From Vibrio gelatinilyticus (GTDB lineage Bacteria > Pseudomonadota > Gammaproteobacteria > Enterobacterales > Vibrionaceae), in assembly GCF_022836845.1 (NCBI RefSeq), contig NZ_JAJNNZ010000016.1, positions 20,938 through 84,937 of the forward strand: a stretch of DNA of 64,000 nucleotides, written 5' to 3'. This document shows, piece after piece, positions 37,584 through 45,991 of the stretch; positions within the stretch are counted from its first letter, which is position 1; each line of letters opens with the position of its first letter. The position numbers were made by a program, and so were the translations under genes. Below the pieces are notes generated by a model. It was not told the origin of the DNA and made no database searches. It saw only the letters and a program-made list of their open reading frames with translations.

Positions 37584-38411
37584 TTACCTCTGACTGAACA
37601 TATAGAAATGGTTTACCGGGCCGTGGCCTGCACCCACTTCAAGTCTGTCGGCATGTGTAATTGCCTGAGTAATATAGTGCTTTGCCAGTTCAATCGCTTG
37701 ACTGATCGGGTAGCCTTGAGCCAAATATGACGCAATTGCAGAGCTTAAAGTGCAACCTGTCCCGTGTGTATTGCTGGTAGAAATTCGCTTGGCCTGAAAG
37801 CTTTGAATGTCACTTTCAGTGATCAATAGATCGCAGCTGTTTGGCGAGTTTTCCAGGTGTCCGCCTTTGAGCAAGATAGGCGCTATTTTTAACGCCTTAA
37901 GCTTGTCGATGAGATTGTCCATTTCCTGCTGATTTGTTGGGGTTGTTTCCCCAATCAGCGCCGCTCCTTCAGGCAAGTTTGGGGTTATTACGCTGGCAAG
38001 AGGCAGCAGTTGATCTTTTAACGCAGCCATTGCATCGGGTTCGAGCAGACGATCACCACTTGTCGCTACCATGACAGGGTCAACCACAATAGACTTAGGT
38101 TTATATTGACGCAGCTTTTTGGTCACGGAATGAATGATTTCGGCGTCCGCGAGCATGCCAATTTTGACCGCGGCTACACTCAAATCGGTGAACACCGCGT
38201 CCAGTTGTTGTTCTACAAAGAGTGGCGCAATGGGAAAAATTGAGCTCACCCCCCGGGTATTTTGTGCTGTGAGTGCCGTGATGACAGAGCAGGCATAAGC
38301 CCCTGTGGCAGAGATGGCTTTGATGTCTGCCTGAATACCAGCGCCGCCACTAGAGTCTGAACCGGCAATAGTGAGAACGATAGGGGTGTCGCGATAGGTG
38401 GATGTGGCCAT
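37584..38411 (-). CDS. thiD: Hydroxymethylpyrimidine/phosphomethylpyrimidine kinase
   Basis: ThiD phosphorylates HMP and HMP-P in thiamine synthesis and salvage. The 275-residue ribokinase-fold protein has the N-terminal TIAGSDSSGGAGIQADIKA, VVDPVMVATSGDRLL, and the C-terminal catalytic STSNTHGTGCTLSSAIA. ATG 38411 is chosen because AGGAG lies five bases upstream, within the leader controlled by the TPP riboswitch. No other thi gene is adjacent, which suggests a salvage role. Confidence 0.95.
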   Translation of the reverse strand: MATSTYRDTPIVLTIAGSDSSGGAGIQADIKAISATGAYACSVITALTAQNTRGVSSIFPIAPLFVEQQLDAVFTDLSVAAVKIGMLADAEIIHSVTKKLRQYKPKSIVVDPVMVATSGDRLLEPDAMAALKDQLLPLASVITPNLPEGAALIGETTPTNQQEMDNLIDKLKALKIAPILLKGGHLENSPNSCDLLITESDIQSFQAKRISTSNTHGTGCTLSSAIASYLAQGYPISQAIELAKHYITQAITHADRLEVGAGHGPVNHFYMFSQR

Positions 38412-38479
38412 TAATGCTCCTATAGGCATGGGAACACAAGCACGGTGCTGGGCATACGTGCGAGGCCATCACTCTTGCT

Positions 38480-38565
38480 ATCGGTTCCCTACGCCAGTGT
38501 TAACTGAATCAGGTTCAACGGGTCTCACCTTCAATTGGTGATCTCAGCCAAATAGCTCCCCGACC
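38480..38565 (-). promoter_or_regulatory. TPP riboswitch upstream of thiD
   Basis: Read on the - strand, the element has the THI-box core: the 5' stem GGTCGGGGAGC, the conserved CTGAGA, GAGACCCGTTGAACCTGAT and the closing GTAGGGAACC. It sits about 70 bases before the thiD start, with the Shine-Dalgarno sequence downstream, so thiamine pyrophosphate probably shuts off thiD translation or transcription. Confidence 0.93.
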
Positions 38566-38810
38566 TTTAAGTTATTAATTGTCATACAATTAAAGACAAT
38601 GATCTAGCCCTATTGCGTCTAACCGCCTAGCATCTCGCAGTCACAAGGTCAGTTATGCTGTCGCTTAGCGATTAACTCGCAGAAAGTTTGGCATACTTGA
38701 CATAATTGAATGAAACAATGTGCCACATGTTTTCTAAATTTGTATGGTGACTCGAAAGCTATTTCTTTTTCCAGTCAGACTCTCAATCTCTTTCCAATAC
38801 TGTTTCTCGA

Positions 38811-38831
38811 TGTTCACAAATTGCGTGAACA
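38811..38831. promoter_or_regulatory. Palindrome before the chitinase remnant
   Basis: TGTTCAC and GTGAACA form 7-bp arms around a 7-bp centre, 34 bases before the ATG. It resembles a repressor operator of unknown identity. Confidence 0.4.
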
Positions 38832-38865
38832 GTAAATAAAGACATTTCAGGGAAAGAGATAAAAA

Positions 38866-39341
38866 ATGAAACAATTATCTATAGGGATTTCTTTGGCAGC
38901 GATTGCTGTGAGCTTTGCAACAATCGCTGCGCCAAGCAAGCCCTCTATCGACGTCTGGGGTTCGAACAACCTACAATTTTCTAAAATTGAGTTGGCGATG
39001 GAAACCACATCCGGCTATGACCAAATGGTTCAGTATAAGGATCTGGCGGACATCCAAATCACGTTTAATCAGTGGAGCGGAACAACAGGAGACGCTTATA
39101 ACATTTACTTTGATGGGGGTAAACAGCGACACATTCAGTATTGATTAAGGCCGATAATACCTCAGGCTCTATGTGTGACAATTTATGGGAGCCATCCACG
39201 GTATACACTGGTGGCGACCAAGTCTGTTGGGCTGGAAAACTGTGGCAAGCGAAATGGTGGTCACAAGGTGACGACCCTACCAAATCTGGTGAGTGGGGTG
39301 TTTGGACAGACTTAGGAGAGGTAACCTGTTCAACTAACTAG
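38866..39341 (+). pseudogene. Chitinase remnant: signal peptide, N-terminal domain and CBM5/12, no catalytic domain
   Basis: The first frame (38866-39144) has a signal peptide (about residues 1-22) and the N-terminal beta domain of Vibrio secreted GH18 chitinases (PSIDVWGSNNLQFSKIELAM, NQWSGTTGDAYNIYFDG), then runs out of frame. A second frame, open from about 39123 to 39341, encodes a chitin-binding CBM5/12 domain (TVYTGGDQVCWAGKLWQAKW, EWGVWTDLGE) like those at the C-termini of the same enzymes. The several hundred catalytic residues normally between them are missing. I read this as an internal deletion plus frameshift. A strong ribosome-binding site remains. A less likely alternative is a small chitin-binding protein made by frameshifting. 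Confidence 0.75.
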
Positions 39342-39364
39342 TAAGCAGTGATCAGGTCAAAACA

Positions 39365-39395
39365 AAGAGGAAGCCAATTTGGCTTCCTCTTTTTG
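39365..39395. terminator. Bidirectional terminator between chitinase remnant and ribB
   Basis: An AAGAGGAAGCCAA/TTGGCTTCCTCTT stem with T-rich flanks on both sides lies between two convergent genes. Confidence 0.85.
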
Positions 39396-39400
39396 TGTGT

Positions 39401-40063
39401 CTAAGCAGACTTTTCGGTTAACGCTAAGCGGTATTGAACCATGTCTTCAATGGTGAGAACTGGCATATTATGCAGTTTGCCAAAGGCAACAATTTCAGGT
39501 GTTTTAGCCATAGTACCGTCAGGATTGGTGACTTCGCAAAGTACACCGTATGGGGATAATCCCGCCATTTGCATCAGATCGATAGTACCTTCTGTGTGAC
39601 CACGGCGAGTCAGAACGCCACCTTTACGAGCTCTCAATGGAAAAACATGCCCCGGTCGTGCGAGATCTTCTGGTCTGGCTTGAGTGGCGCACGCCGTTTT
39701 AATTGTGATGACGCGGTCCGCAGCAGACACACCCGTGGTAACCCCGACCTTCGCTTCGATAGAAACGGTAAAGGCGGTCTGATTAGCGCTATTGTTGTTT
39801 TCAACCATCGGTGGCAATTCAAGTTGTTGTGCTTGTTCGTCTGTGATGCACAAACAAACGATGCCGCTACCTTCACGGATCATCAATGCCATTTGTTGGC
39901 TGGTTAGATGATCAACCGAACAGATGATATCACCTTCATTTTCGCGATCTTCATCATCAAGAAGCAGTACCCCTTGACCATTTTGGAGGGCGAGTAAAGC
40001 TCGATCAACGCGCTCTGTTGGGGTGCCGAATTCAGCAAGAAGTGAAGTTTGGTTCTGATTCAT
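39401..40063 (-). CDS. ribB: 3,4-dihydroxy-2-butanone 4-phosphate synthase
   Basis: RibB makes the four-carbon unit of riboflavin from ribulose 5-phosphate. The 220-residue product has the family motifs LLDDEDRENEGDIICSVD, TGVSAADR, RPGHVFPLRARKGGVLTRRGHTE and the ending region GTMAKTPEIVAFG. There is no fused GTP cyclohydrolase II domain. AGGAG precedes the ATG. An FMN riboswitch lies in its leader. Confidence 0.97.
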   Translation of the reverse strand: MNQNQTSLLAEFGTPTERVDRALLALQNGQGVLLLDDEDRENEGDIICSVDHLTSQQMALMIREGSGIVCLCITDEQAQQLELPPMVENNNSANQTAFTVSIEAKVGVTTGVSAADRVITIKTACATQARPEDLARPGHVFPLRARKGGVLTRRGHTEGTIDLMQMAGLSPYGVLCEVTNPDGTMAKTPEIVAFGKLHNMPVLTIEDMVQYRLALTEKSA

Positions 40064-40162
40064 GGTAATACTCCTAATCTCAATACCAGAATCAGGGCAT
40101 AACTAAAGAGGGACGATCATTCATCCACGAGAACAGACTGCACGTGGTGTGCAGTATTGTCG

Positions 40163-40312
40163 TTACTCTCTCTCATCCGGACTGTAACCGTCGGCTCTGG
40201 CATCTCACCAGATCTGCTGACCCTACAAAATAGCTCTATAGGCGCTCGCGGGCTCACTTCGTATTGTGGAGAAGTATACCGCCGGTGGGGAATTTCGCCC
40301 CGCCCTGAGAAT
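40163..40312 (-). promoter_or_regulatory. FMN riboswitch (RFN element) upstream of ribB
   Basis: On the - strand the RFN signatures appear in order: TTCTCAGGGCGGGGCGAAA, CCCCACCGGCGGTA, AGCCCGCGAGCG, GGTCAGCAGATCTGGTGAGA and CCGACGGTTACAGTCCGGATG. It begins about 250 bases before ribB and ends about 100 bases before it. Confidence 0.95.
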
Positions 40313-40452
40313 AATTAATTAATAATGGCCTATATAAGGCGTTGCTGATGGTAGCGCCTTTTTAGGGGCTTGAAAAGTCAGCTGTTGTTGTTTCACTTGG
40401 AAACATGATGGAGGTATTACAATGAGCGTATTTACCAGCTTTAGTATGGTAT

Positions 40453-40665
40453 ATGAGAAGCCTTACGGAGTTTGCGCAGTGCACCGCAGTACAAAAAGTC
40501 TCGAAAGAGTTAGCTCAATGGTTACCGGGGAAATACTTAGTTCGATACCGTGATGAGCTTACACCAAAAATTAGCCTGACAGGGAAGGGTACGGCTATTC
40601 TAACTTCAAAATTGTGCCAACTGACATTGTCGTTAGTGCGTTTGTTACATAATTCAAATCAATAG
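40453..40665 (+). CDS. Possible small protein or gene remnant of unknown function
   Basis: A 70-residue frame (containing KELAQWLPGKYLVRYRDELT) overlaps, in another phase, a 43-residue frame at 40422-40553 that has the better ribosome-binding site (GGAGG seven bases before its ATG). Both stretches look moderately protein-like, and a single shift would join the start of one to the body of the other. I do not recognise either. This may be a decayed gene or chance. Confidence 0.25.
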   Translation: MRSLTEFAQCTAVQKVSKELAQWLPGKYLVRYRDELTPKISLTGKGTAILTSKLCQLTLSLVRLLHNSNQ

Positions 40666-40809
40666 CTTACGGTTTTTGTTATGAGCCTAAATTTATATAT
40701 TTATTATTGATATTTATATAATTGCTGGGTAGCATCACTGTTTTATAATGAGGAGACTTTTCTCCTCAGACGGTACTTTGCTCCCAAAGCTGATGACAAG
40801 GATAGGAAC

Positions 40810-42810
40810 ATGCTGCTAAAGCGTATATTTAATCGAGATACCAAGGGTGAACCACAAAGAGAGCTAGACGCAGTTAAAGTAATAGAGAGTACTCTGCTAG
40901 ATATTGACAAGGTGTTGCAGCAGTTTTTCCAAGAAAATAGCCACTTTACCCCGGCGTTGATCATAAGTTTTGTACCACAGCAGATTAGCTTGGAATCCGT
41001 ACAGCAAAAAGTAAAACGCTTCGCTCAATGTCCGTGTTTTGCGACGTCTACAGCAGGGGAGTTATCGAGCGCTAATGCACCTTTTTATTCAAACAGCCAA
41101 GGCAGTGACAAGGTTGTCGTGCAGTTGTTTTCCCAAGATCTGATCAATGATGTCGACGAACATCTGGTTGAGCTTCCCTGTCATGATGTGCAAAATGGCC
41201 ATGTCACTCTTAGCCACAGTGATCGCATTGCGAAAATCGAGACGCAGCTGAAACACATCTCTCCTAGCGTATCCCTAAACGCAGAAAACTGTGTGGCACT
41301 GACAATAGTAAACGGACTGACTAATAGTGAAAACTGGTTGATGGAAGCAGTCTACCAATCGGGACGCTTTCCTGTGCCTTTTATTGGTGGGACCTCGGCT
41401 GGTGGACTCGACTTCAAATCAGCGCCATTCCATGACGGCAAGGCGATACGCAAACAACATGCTTTGATCGTATTTGTTGAGCTAGCGCCGGAGTTTGATT
41501 ACCAACTGTTCAAAACCCAAAACTTTACCACCACAGGAAAATCTTGGTTTATAGGTGATGCCGATCCGGCATTGCGCACTGTGAGCGGATTTATCGATCC
41601 ATCACGTGCCACACTTACCAGCCCAATCGATGAACTTTGCCATTATTTTTCGTGCGGGCAAGATCAGCTTGCCGAGCGCTTAAAAGGGCACAGTTTTGCA
41701 AGTAAGGTTGGCAATAACTTGTTTGTTCGTTCCATCGCCAACATTGATCTTGCCAATAAAAGCTTGAGCTTCTTTTGTGATACGCCACTAGGCACCGAGC
41801 TTCATTTAGTCAAAGCAACGTCATTCGTTGAACAAACCGAAAAAGACTTTGCGAGTTTTGTAACTGAATATGGAGAGCCAGTTGGAGGCATCCTATTTGA
41901 CTGCATTTTGAGACGTCTCAATAACCAACACTCTTTGTCCCAACTAAGCTGCTTTGATGACTACCAAATTGCCGGATTCTCAACATTTGGTGAGTTGTAT
42001 GGGGTGAACATCAACGAAACGTTGAGTTCGCTGTTCTTCTTTAAGCGAAGAGCCGGGCAAGCGAATCAACATGCTAATTTTGTCATTGAATATGGGCAGT
42101 TTTCTCAATACTTCTTGCAACTTAACAATATGGCCTTACAGCTGATGACTCGTATTCAAGAAGAGGTGATCAATTCAAGTGCCGGGATCATGAGTGTCGC
42201 GAACGAATCAGCAGAGCTGACAAATCAAGCAAGGGATTTGGTCTCGAACATGGGCGATTCCTCTGTGTCATTGAACAGTGACTTGTCGAAATTTAGCGCC
42301 TCCATTGGCAAACTTGCCAACGAAACTCAACTGCTAAGTGATTCTATCCTCGCAGTGAACAGCGATGTGTCGAGCATCCAAGAAATATTGTCCATCATTA
42401 ACCAAATAGCAGAGCAAACTAATTTGCTAGCACTGAATGCGAGTATCGAAGCTGCACGAGCAGGGGAACATGGCAGAGGGTTTGCTGTAGTTGCAGACGA
42501 GGTGCGTAACCTTGCAAAAAGCACTCAAGACTCACTGCAATCATCAACGTCCAATGTAAACCACCTGCAAACACAAGTCGATGTGCTATCAAAGGTTATC
42601 AGTGATGTCTCGAATGAGGCTTCAGGCGCGAGTGAAAATAGCCAGCAGATTGCACAAGCAATGGCGCTAATTAATCAAGGGGCGAGTGATACTCAGTCAT
42701 TGCTGGCATCAAGCCTGGGAATGAGTGAACAATTACACGTAACAGGTGAAGAAGCGCAAAAGCATTCTCAATCAATTTCTGTCATTCGAAACCAATTAGC
42801 TCAGGTATAA
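40810..42810 (+). CDS. Soluble chemoreceptor with FIST sensor domain
   Basis: The 666-residue protein has no membrane segment or signal peptide. Residues about 40-430 match the FIST N and FIST C sensor pair, with phrases such as ALIISFVPQQIS, VPFIGGTSAGGLDF and YQIAGFSTFGELYGVNI. Residues about 430-666 form a chemoreceptor signalling domain with the conserved tip IAEQTNLLALNASIEAARAG and GRGFAVVADEVRNLAKST. FIST domains are thought to bind small ligands such as amino acids; the ligand is unknown here. A hairpin with 8-bp arms (40749-40768) lies in the leader. A second chemoreceptor gene lies 0.8 kb downstream on the other strand. Confidence 0.9.
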   Translation: MLLKRIFNRDTKGEPQRELDAVKVIESTLLDIDKVLQQFFQENSHFTPALIISFVPQQISLESVQQKVKRFAQCPCFATSTAGELSSANAPFYSNSQGSDKVVVQLFSQDLINDVDEHLVELPCHDVQNGHVTLSHSDRIAKIETQLKHISPSVSLNAENCVALTIVNGLTNSENWLMEAVYQSGRFPVPFIGGTSAGGLDFKSAPFHDGKAIRKQHALIVFVELAPEFDYQLFKTQNFTTTGKSWFIGDADPALRTVSGFIDPSRATLTSPIDELCHYFSCGQDQLAERLKGHSFASKVGNNLFVRSIANIDLANKSLSFFCDTPLGTELHLVKATSFVEQTEKDFASFVTEYGEPVGGILFDCILRRLNNQHSLSQLSCFDDYQIAGFSTFGELYGVNINETLSSLFFFKRRAGQANQHANFVIEYGQFSQYFLQLNNMALQLMTRIQEEVINSSAGIMSVANESAELTNQARDLVSNMGDSSVSLNSDLSKFSASIGKLANETQLLSDSILAVNSDVSSIQEILSIINQIAEQTNLLALNASIEAARAGEHGRGFAVVADEVRNLAKSTQDSLQSSTSNVNHLQTQVDVLSKVISDVSNEASGASENSQQIAQAMALINQGASDTQSLLASSLGMSEQLHVTGEEAQKHSQSISVIRNQLAQV

Positions 42811-43332
42811 GCTAATTCCGCTTTGTTTATTTCTGCAAACAACTTTGTTGCCTAGATGTCGTAAGAAATTATCGATGTCTAGGCAATGGTTTCTCAAAAT
42901 CCAGTTATTTATATCGGCATTACTTCTTTTGCTAGTGTGTTACCCTTGAGCGCCAATAAGTTACTGTATTTACATGCCATGAACTGTTTGAGTCGGTCAA
43001 TATATAGCCCTACCTCACCAAACGAATATCACACGACTTCGTTACTTCTTGATTAAAAAATGAAATTATTAGTAGTCGCATAGTCGGTGCATCTGGCCGA
43101 AAGCAATTTCAGGTAAAGTGGCAACAAAATGGAGGGCATAAAAACAGCAGTTTCATTCCAATATCCCGCATTTAATAAGACCTGTAGTGATATCTTCTGT
43201 ACTTAAAGGTAACCCTCTGATAGTGCGTCTGTATTATTTATTCGCCGCTTTTTTCCCATTCTAATTGTGGTTTTATTGACGAGATATCTCATACTAATTT
43301 TGCGTTTTATAAAATGTTGAGGAGATGTCGTT
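42811..43332. other. Intergenic stretch between FIST chemoreceptor and small secreted protein
   Basis: No gene is seen in 520 bases. Near 42850-42887 the arms TTGCCTAGA and TCTAGGCAA form an imperfect long hairpin without a T run, the likely 3' end of the chemoreceptor mRNA. The last 100 bases are AT-rich and presumably hold the promoter of the small gene. Confidence 0.4.
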
Positions 43333-43503
43333 ATGAAAACCGTAGTATCAATTATTTTGGGCGCACTGCTAGCGGTTTCTAGCTTGAGTTATGCTGGCGG
43401 AGGTGCAGGTAAAATTGGTTATCTTGTCGATTGTCAAATAGCGGGTGATGTTGTAAAAATGCCGATGACAGCCTGCCGATATAAAGGCGGTAACGCGAGA
43501 TAA
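43333..43503 (+). CDS. Small secreted protein, 56 residues, function unknown
   Basis: ATG 43333 follows GAGGAG at a suitable distance. The product has a clear signal peptide (MKTVVSIILGALLAVSSLSYA, cleavage after about residue 21 or 22). The mature part of some 35 residues starts GGGAGKIGYLVDC and has two cysteines (DCQIAGDVVKMPMTACRY) that could form one disulfide in the periplasm. A strong rightward terminator follows 37 bases after the stop, so this is a self-contained transcription unit. I do not recognise the family. Confidence 0.75.
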   Translation: MKTVVSIILGALLAVSSLSYAGGGAGKIGYLVDCQIAGDVVKMPMTACRYKGGNAR

Positions 43504-43540
43504 ACAGTTTGGTTGTGTGAACTCCAAATTGTCAGCGTTG

Positions 43541-43580
43541 AAGGGACTAAGCTATTGAGATGAGCTTAGCCCTTTCGTTT
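43541..43580 (+). terminator. Terminator after the small secreted protein gene
   Basis: An AAGGGACTAAGCT/AGCTTAGCCCTT stem (one bulged A) is followed by TTTCGTTT on the + strand. Confidence 0.75.
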
Positions 43581-43594
43581 GATAACAACTCAAT

Positions 43595-45235
43595 TTATTG
43601 TGATGCTAATTTGAACCTGCTGATTGTCTCCATCAGTAGTGAAGATACTTGTTGAAGTGATTGACTTGCGCAAGACATTTGCGTTGATTCTTGCGACACG
43701 GATACCGACATGTCGCGCAAACTGACAACATTGCGGTTGATATCATTCACCGTCACTGTTTGTTGCTCCGCCGCAGTCGCGATGTGCTCATTCATCGATT
43801 CAATGGTCTGAACTTCACGGCTGATTTTCTCAAGAGCTTCGCCAGTTTTTGCGGATAGCGCGGTTAACTCATTCGCTTCGCTTGCTCCAGCCGACATAAG
43901 AGAGACGACATTTTCAGTACCTTGTTGAAGTTTCTCTACAATAGCCTGGATCTCAAGGGTTGATTGTTGAGTTCGCTGCGACAGTGTGCGCACCTCATCA
44001 GCGACAACCGCGAATCCTCGGCCATGAGTGCCAGCGCGCGCCGCCTCGATTGCAGCATTAAGAGCTAATAAATTGGTTTGTTCCGCGACACCTTTAATCA
44101 CCTCAAGCACCGTATCGACATCTTTTACATCGTTCGAAAGTTGCATGACCACTTGACTGACATTGCCCATTTCATCTGACAAGTGCTGTGATGCTTGAAT
44201 ATTTGTGCCCATAATCGTTTGGCTTGAACGGGTCTCTTTCGCCGCCAATTGACTGGCATCGTTGGCTTCAACCGTTCTACCTGCAACCTCTTCAACGGTA
44301 GCAAGCATTTGGGTCATTGCGGTTGCAAGTTGGTCAACATCGTTTTGCTGCTGAACTAGGTTGTCGTCAATCTTGTAAACAGAGTGGTGCATTTGTTCAA
44401 CAGAGCTAGAGACCTGAGTTGCTGCATCGTTGACTGACAGCATGATGGTTTGGATAGACTCCACAAAACGATTAAAGTGGATCGCCAGTTCAGAGAGCTC
44501 CCGACATTCTTGCTCTTCTAAGCGCTGAGTTAAGTCGCCGTGACCTGATGAAAGCTCTTTAACTGCGTTAATCGTGCGCTGGATCGGCGTAGTAATCGAC
44601 TTGATAAAAAAGGCCACCACCGCCGATAACAAGGCGAGTATAATAAGAGCCTTAAAGGCAGAGCGGTGCTCGGCGTGCTCGATATTCGCTTGCAGTGCGA
44701 CCATATTTACCCCGCTACCTATCATCCACTGCCAGGGTTCAAACGTTCGTGCATAACTGGTTTTGGGATCTGTTGTACCTTTATCAGGGTTAGCCCAAAT
44801 GTAGTCGACGAAGCCACCGCCACTATTGGCCACACGGTACAACTCTTTTACAAAAGCTTTCCCCGTGTGATCGGTAAGGCCAAGAATATTCTTACCAATA
44901 AGTGATTTCACACCAGAGGCAATTTGAACTCCATGTTGGTCGGCGACAAAAATATAGTTGCCCCCGTCGAAACGCATGGCCGAAATGGCCGCGAGAGCCT
45001 GAACCTGAGCTTCTTGTTCTGACAGCTTACCCTGTGAGGCCTGCTCAAAATAGTAGTGAGCAACACCTTGCGCGCTCTCAACCAGTGTAATAACGCCTCT
45101 CTGATAGTTGTCATTCATCAATTGCCGGGTTTGGAGTGCATCTAGAACGACATTAGCACTCAAACCAACAGCAAAGAACAGTAAAATTGTCCATGCTCTT
45201 GTCGCGATTGATATCTTTTGTATCTTGCTTAACAT
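43595..45235 (-). CDS. Methyl-accepting chemotaxis protein with Cache sensor
   Basis: The 546-residue receptor has an N-terminal membrane span (about residues 12-32) and a periplasmic single Cache_2 domain (about 35-190; NYIFVADQHGVQIASG, SYARTFEPWQWMIGSGV). A second span near 195-215, a HAMP region and the cytoplasmic signalling hairpin with GVAEQTNLLALNAAIEAARAG follow. ATG 45235 is chosen over 45346 because AGGAGAAACC lies directly upstream and the extra residues would precede the first span. Cache_2 receptors often sense small organic acids; the ligand is not evident. Confidence 0.93.
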   Translation of the reverse strand: MLSKIQKISIATRAWTILLFFAVGLSANVVLDALQTRQLMNDNYQRGVITLVESAQGVAHYYFEQASQGKLSEQEAQVQALAAISAMRFDGGNYIFVADQHGVQIASGVKSLIGKNILGLTDHTGKAFVKELYRVANSGGGFVDYIWANPDKGTTDPKTSYARTFEPWQWMIGSGVNMVALQANIEHAEHRSAFKALIILALLSAVVAFFIKSITTPIQRTINAVKELSSGHGDLTQRLEEQECRELSELAIHFNRFVESIQTIMLSVNDAATQVSSSVEQMHHSVYKIDDNLVQQQNDVDQLATAMTQMLATVEEVAGRTVEANDASQLAAKETRSSQTIMGTNIQASQHLSDEMGNVSQVVMQLSNDVKDVDTVLEVIKGVAEQTNLLALNAAIEAARAGTHGRGFAVVADEVRTLSQRTQQSTLEIQAIVEKLQQGTENVVSLMSAGASEANELTALSAKTGEALEKISREVQTIESMNEHIATAAEQQTVTVNDINRNVVSLRDMSVSVSQESTQMSCASQSLQQVSSLLMETISRFKLASQ

Positions 45236-45513
45236 ACGGTTTCTCCTAGCTTTGGGGCAATAGAGTGTCGCCGACATTTTAGTGCCTAGATTGTAACCTA
45301 GTAATCGTAAGTAGAAGTTCCAGAAAATTTCGCGATTAAAATCCAATAAAAATAGTAACTTACAATCTTAAAACTATAAGGTGTTGATATGAAAGTAGAT
45401 ATTCACACGCGTTATTTATCGTTTCGAGAACGCACAATTAGCATGTTTGATAAGATTACTATCGCGAAAAGGTTAATGAGCCGAAGAGAAAAGATGATGC
45501 CAATTATTGAATA

Positions 45514-45550
45514 CAAAAAGGGCGATAACTCAGAGAGTTACCGCCCTTTC
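45514..45550 (-). terminator. Intrinsic terminator of ssrA
   Basis: On the - strand, AAGGGCGGTAACTC pairs with GAGTTATCGCCCTT (one G-T pair) around a TCT loop and runs into TTT, nine bases after the tmRNA 3' CCA. Confidence 0.9.
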
Positions 45551-45558
45551 CAAACGTT

Positions 45559-45925
45559 TGGTGGAGCTGGCGGGAGTTGAACCCGCGTCCAAAAACCATT
45601 CATCATTGGTACTACATGCTTAGTCGATCTTTAATTTCACCACCAACCTGCGAACCGACACGCTAGTTAATGGCTAACCTGAATTATAATTCGCGCTTTT
45701 CCTCTCAGGTGGGAGAAGCCACGCTAGCTAGTTTGGGTTTGATCCCTTGTTGGTCCCCGTCTTACTGGCGGAAGCTAGGGCAAGAGAGCTCTGAGCAGGT
45801 TATTAAGCTGCTAGTGCGTAGTTTTCGTCGTTTGCGACTATTTTTTTGCGGCTTTTAACGTGGCCAACCGCCCCACGGCATGCACCTCAGACTTCAAAAT
45901 TCCTGTCGAATCCTAAATCAGCCCC
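45559..45925 (-). ncRNA. ssrA: Transfer-messenger RNA (tmRNA)
   Basis: tmRNA with SmpB rescues stalled ribosomes. Read on the - strand, the 5' end GGGGCTGATTTAGGATTCGA and the 3' end, a T-arm-like GGTTCAACTCCCGCCAGCTC followed by CACCA, pair into the tRNA-like domain. The tag frame at 45806-45835 encodes ANDENYALAA followed by two TAA stops, with the resume codon GCA. The length of 367 nt is typical. smpB lies directly upstream on the same strand. Confidence 0.97.
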
Positions 45926-45938
45926 AAGTGTTACTCGC

Positions 45939-45966
45939 ATAGTACCAGAAAACCTTTGGCTGTCTA
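45939..45966 (-). promoter_or_regulatory. Probable sigma-70 promoter of ssrA
   Basis: On the - strand TAGACA (-35) and TACTAT (-10) are 16 bases apart, and the -10 ends 13 bases before the mature 5' end. This leaves room for a short leader removed by RNase P. Confidence 0.6.
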
Positions 45967-45991
45967 GCATTACGCGTTTAAGTGCTCAAGA

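Noticed and set aside
40749..40768. Hairpin before the FIST receptor as a translational switch
   Set aside because: The GAGGAG in the stem is too far (over 50 bases) from the ATG at 40810 to be its ribosome-binding site. The AAGGATAGG directly upstream serves better.
45389..45580. 63-residue frame with a plausible AAGGTG ribosome-binding site before the ssrA terminator
   Set aside because: Its second half runs through the ssrA terminator hairpin and into the tmRNA 3' end on the opposite strand, and the protein is not recognised. It is probably chance.
45559..45925. Island attachment site at ssrA with an integrated element
   Set aside because: The tmRNA 3' end and its terminator are intact, and I saw no integrase or duplicated ssrA end in the window.
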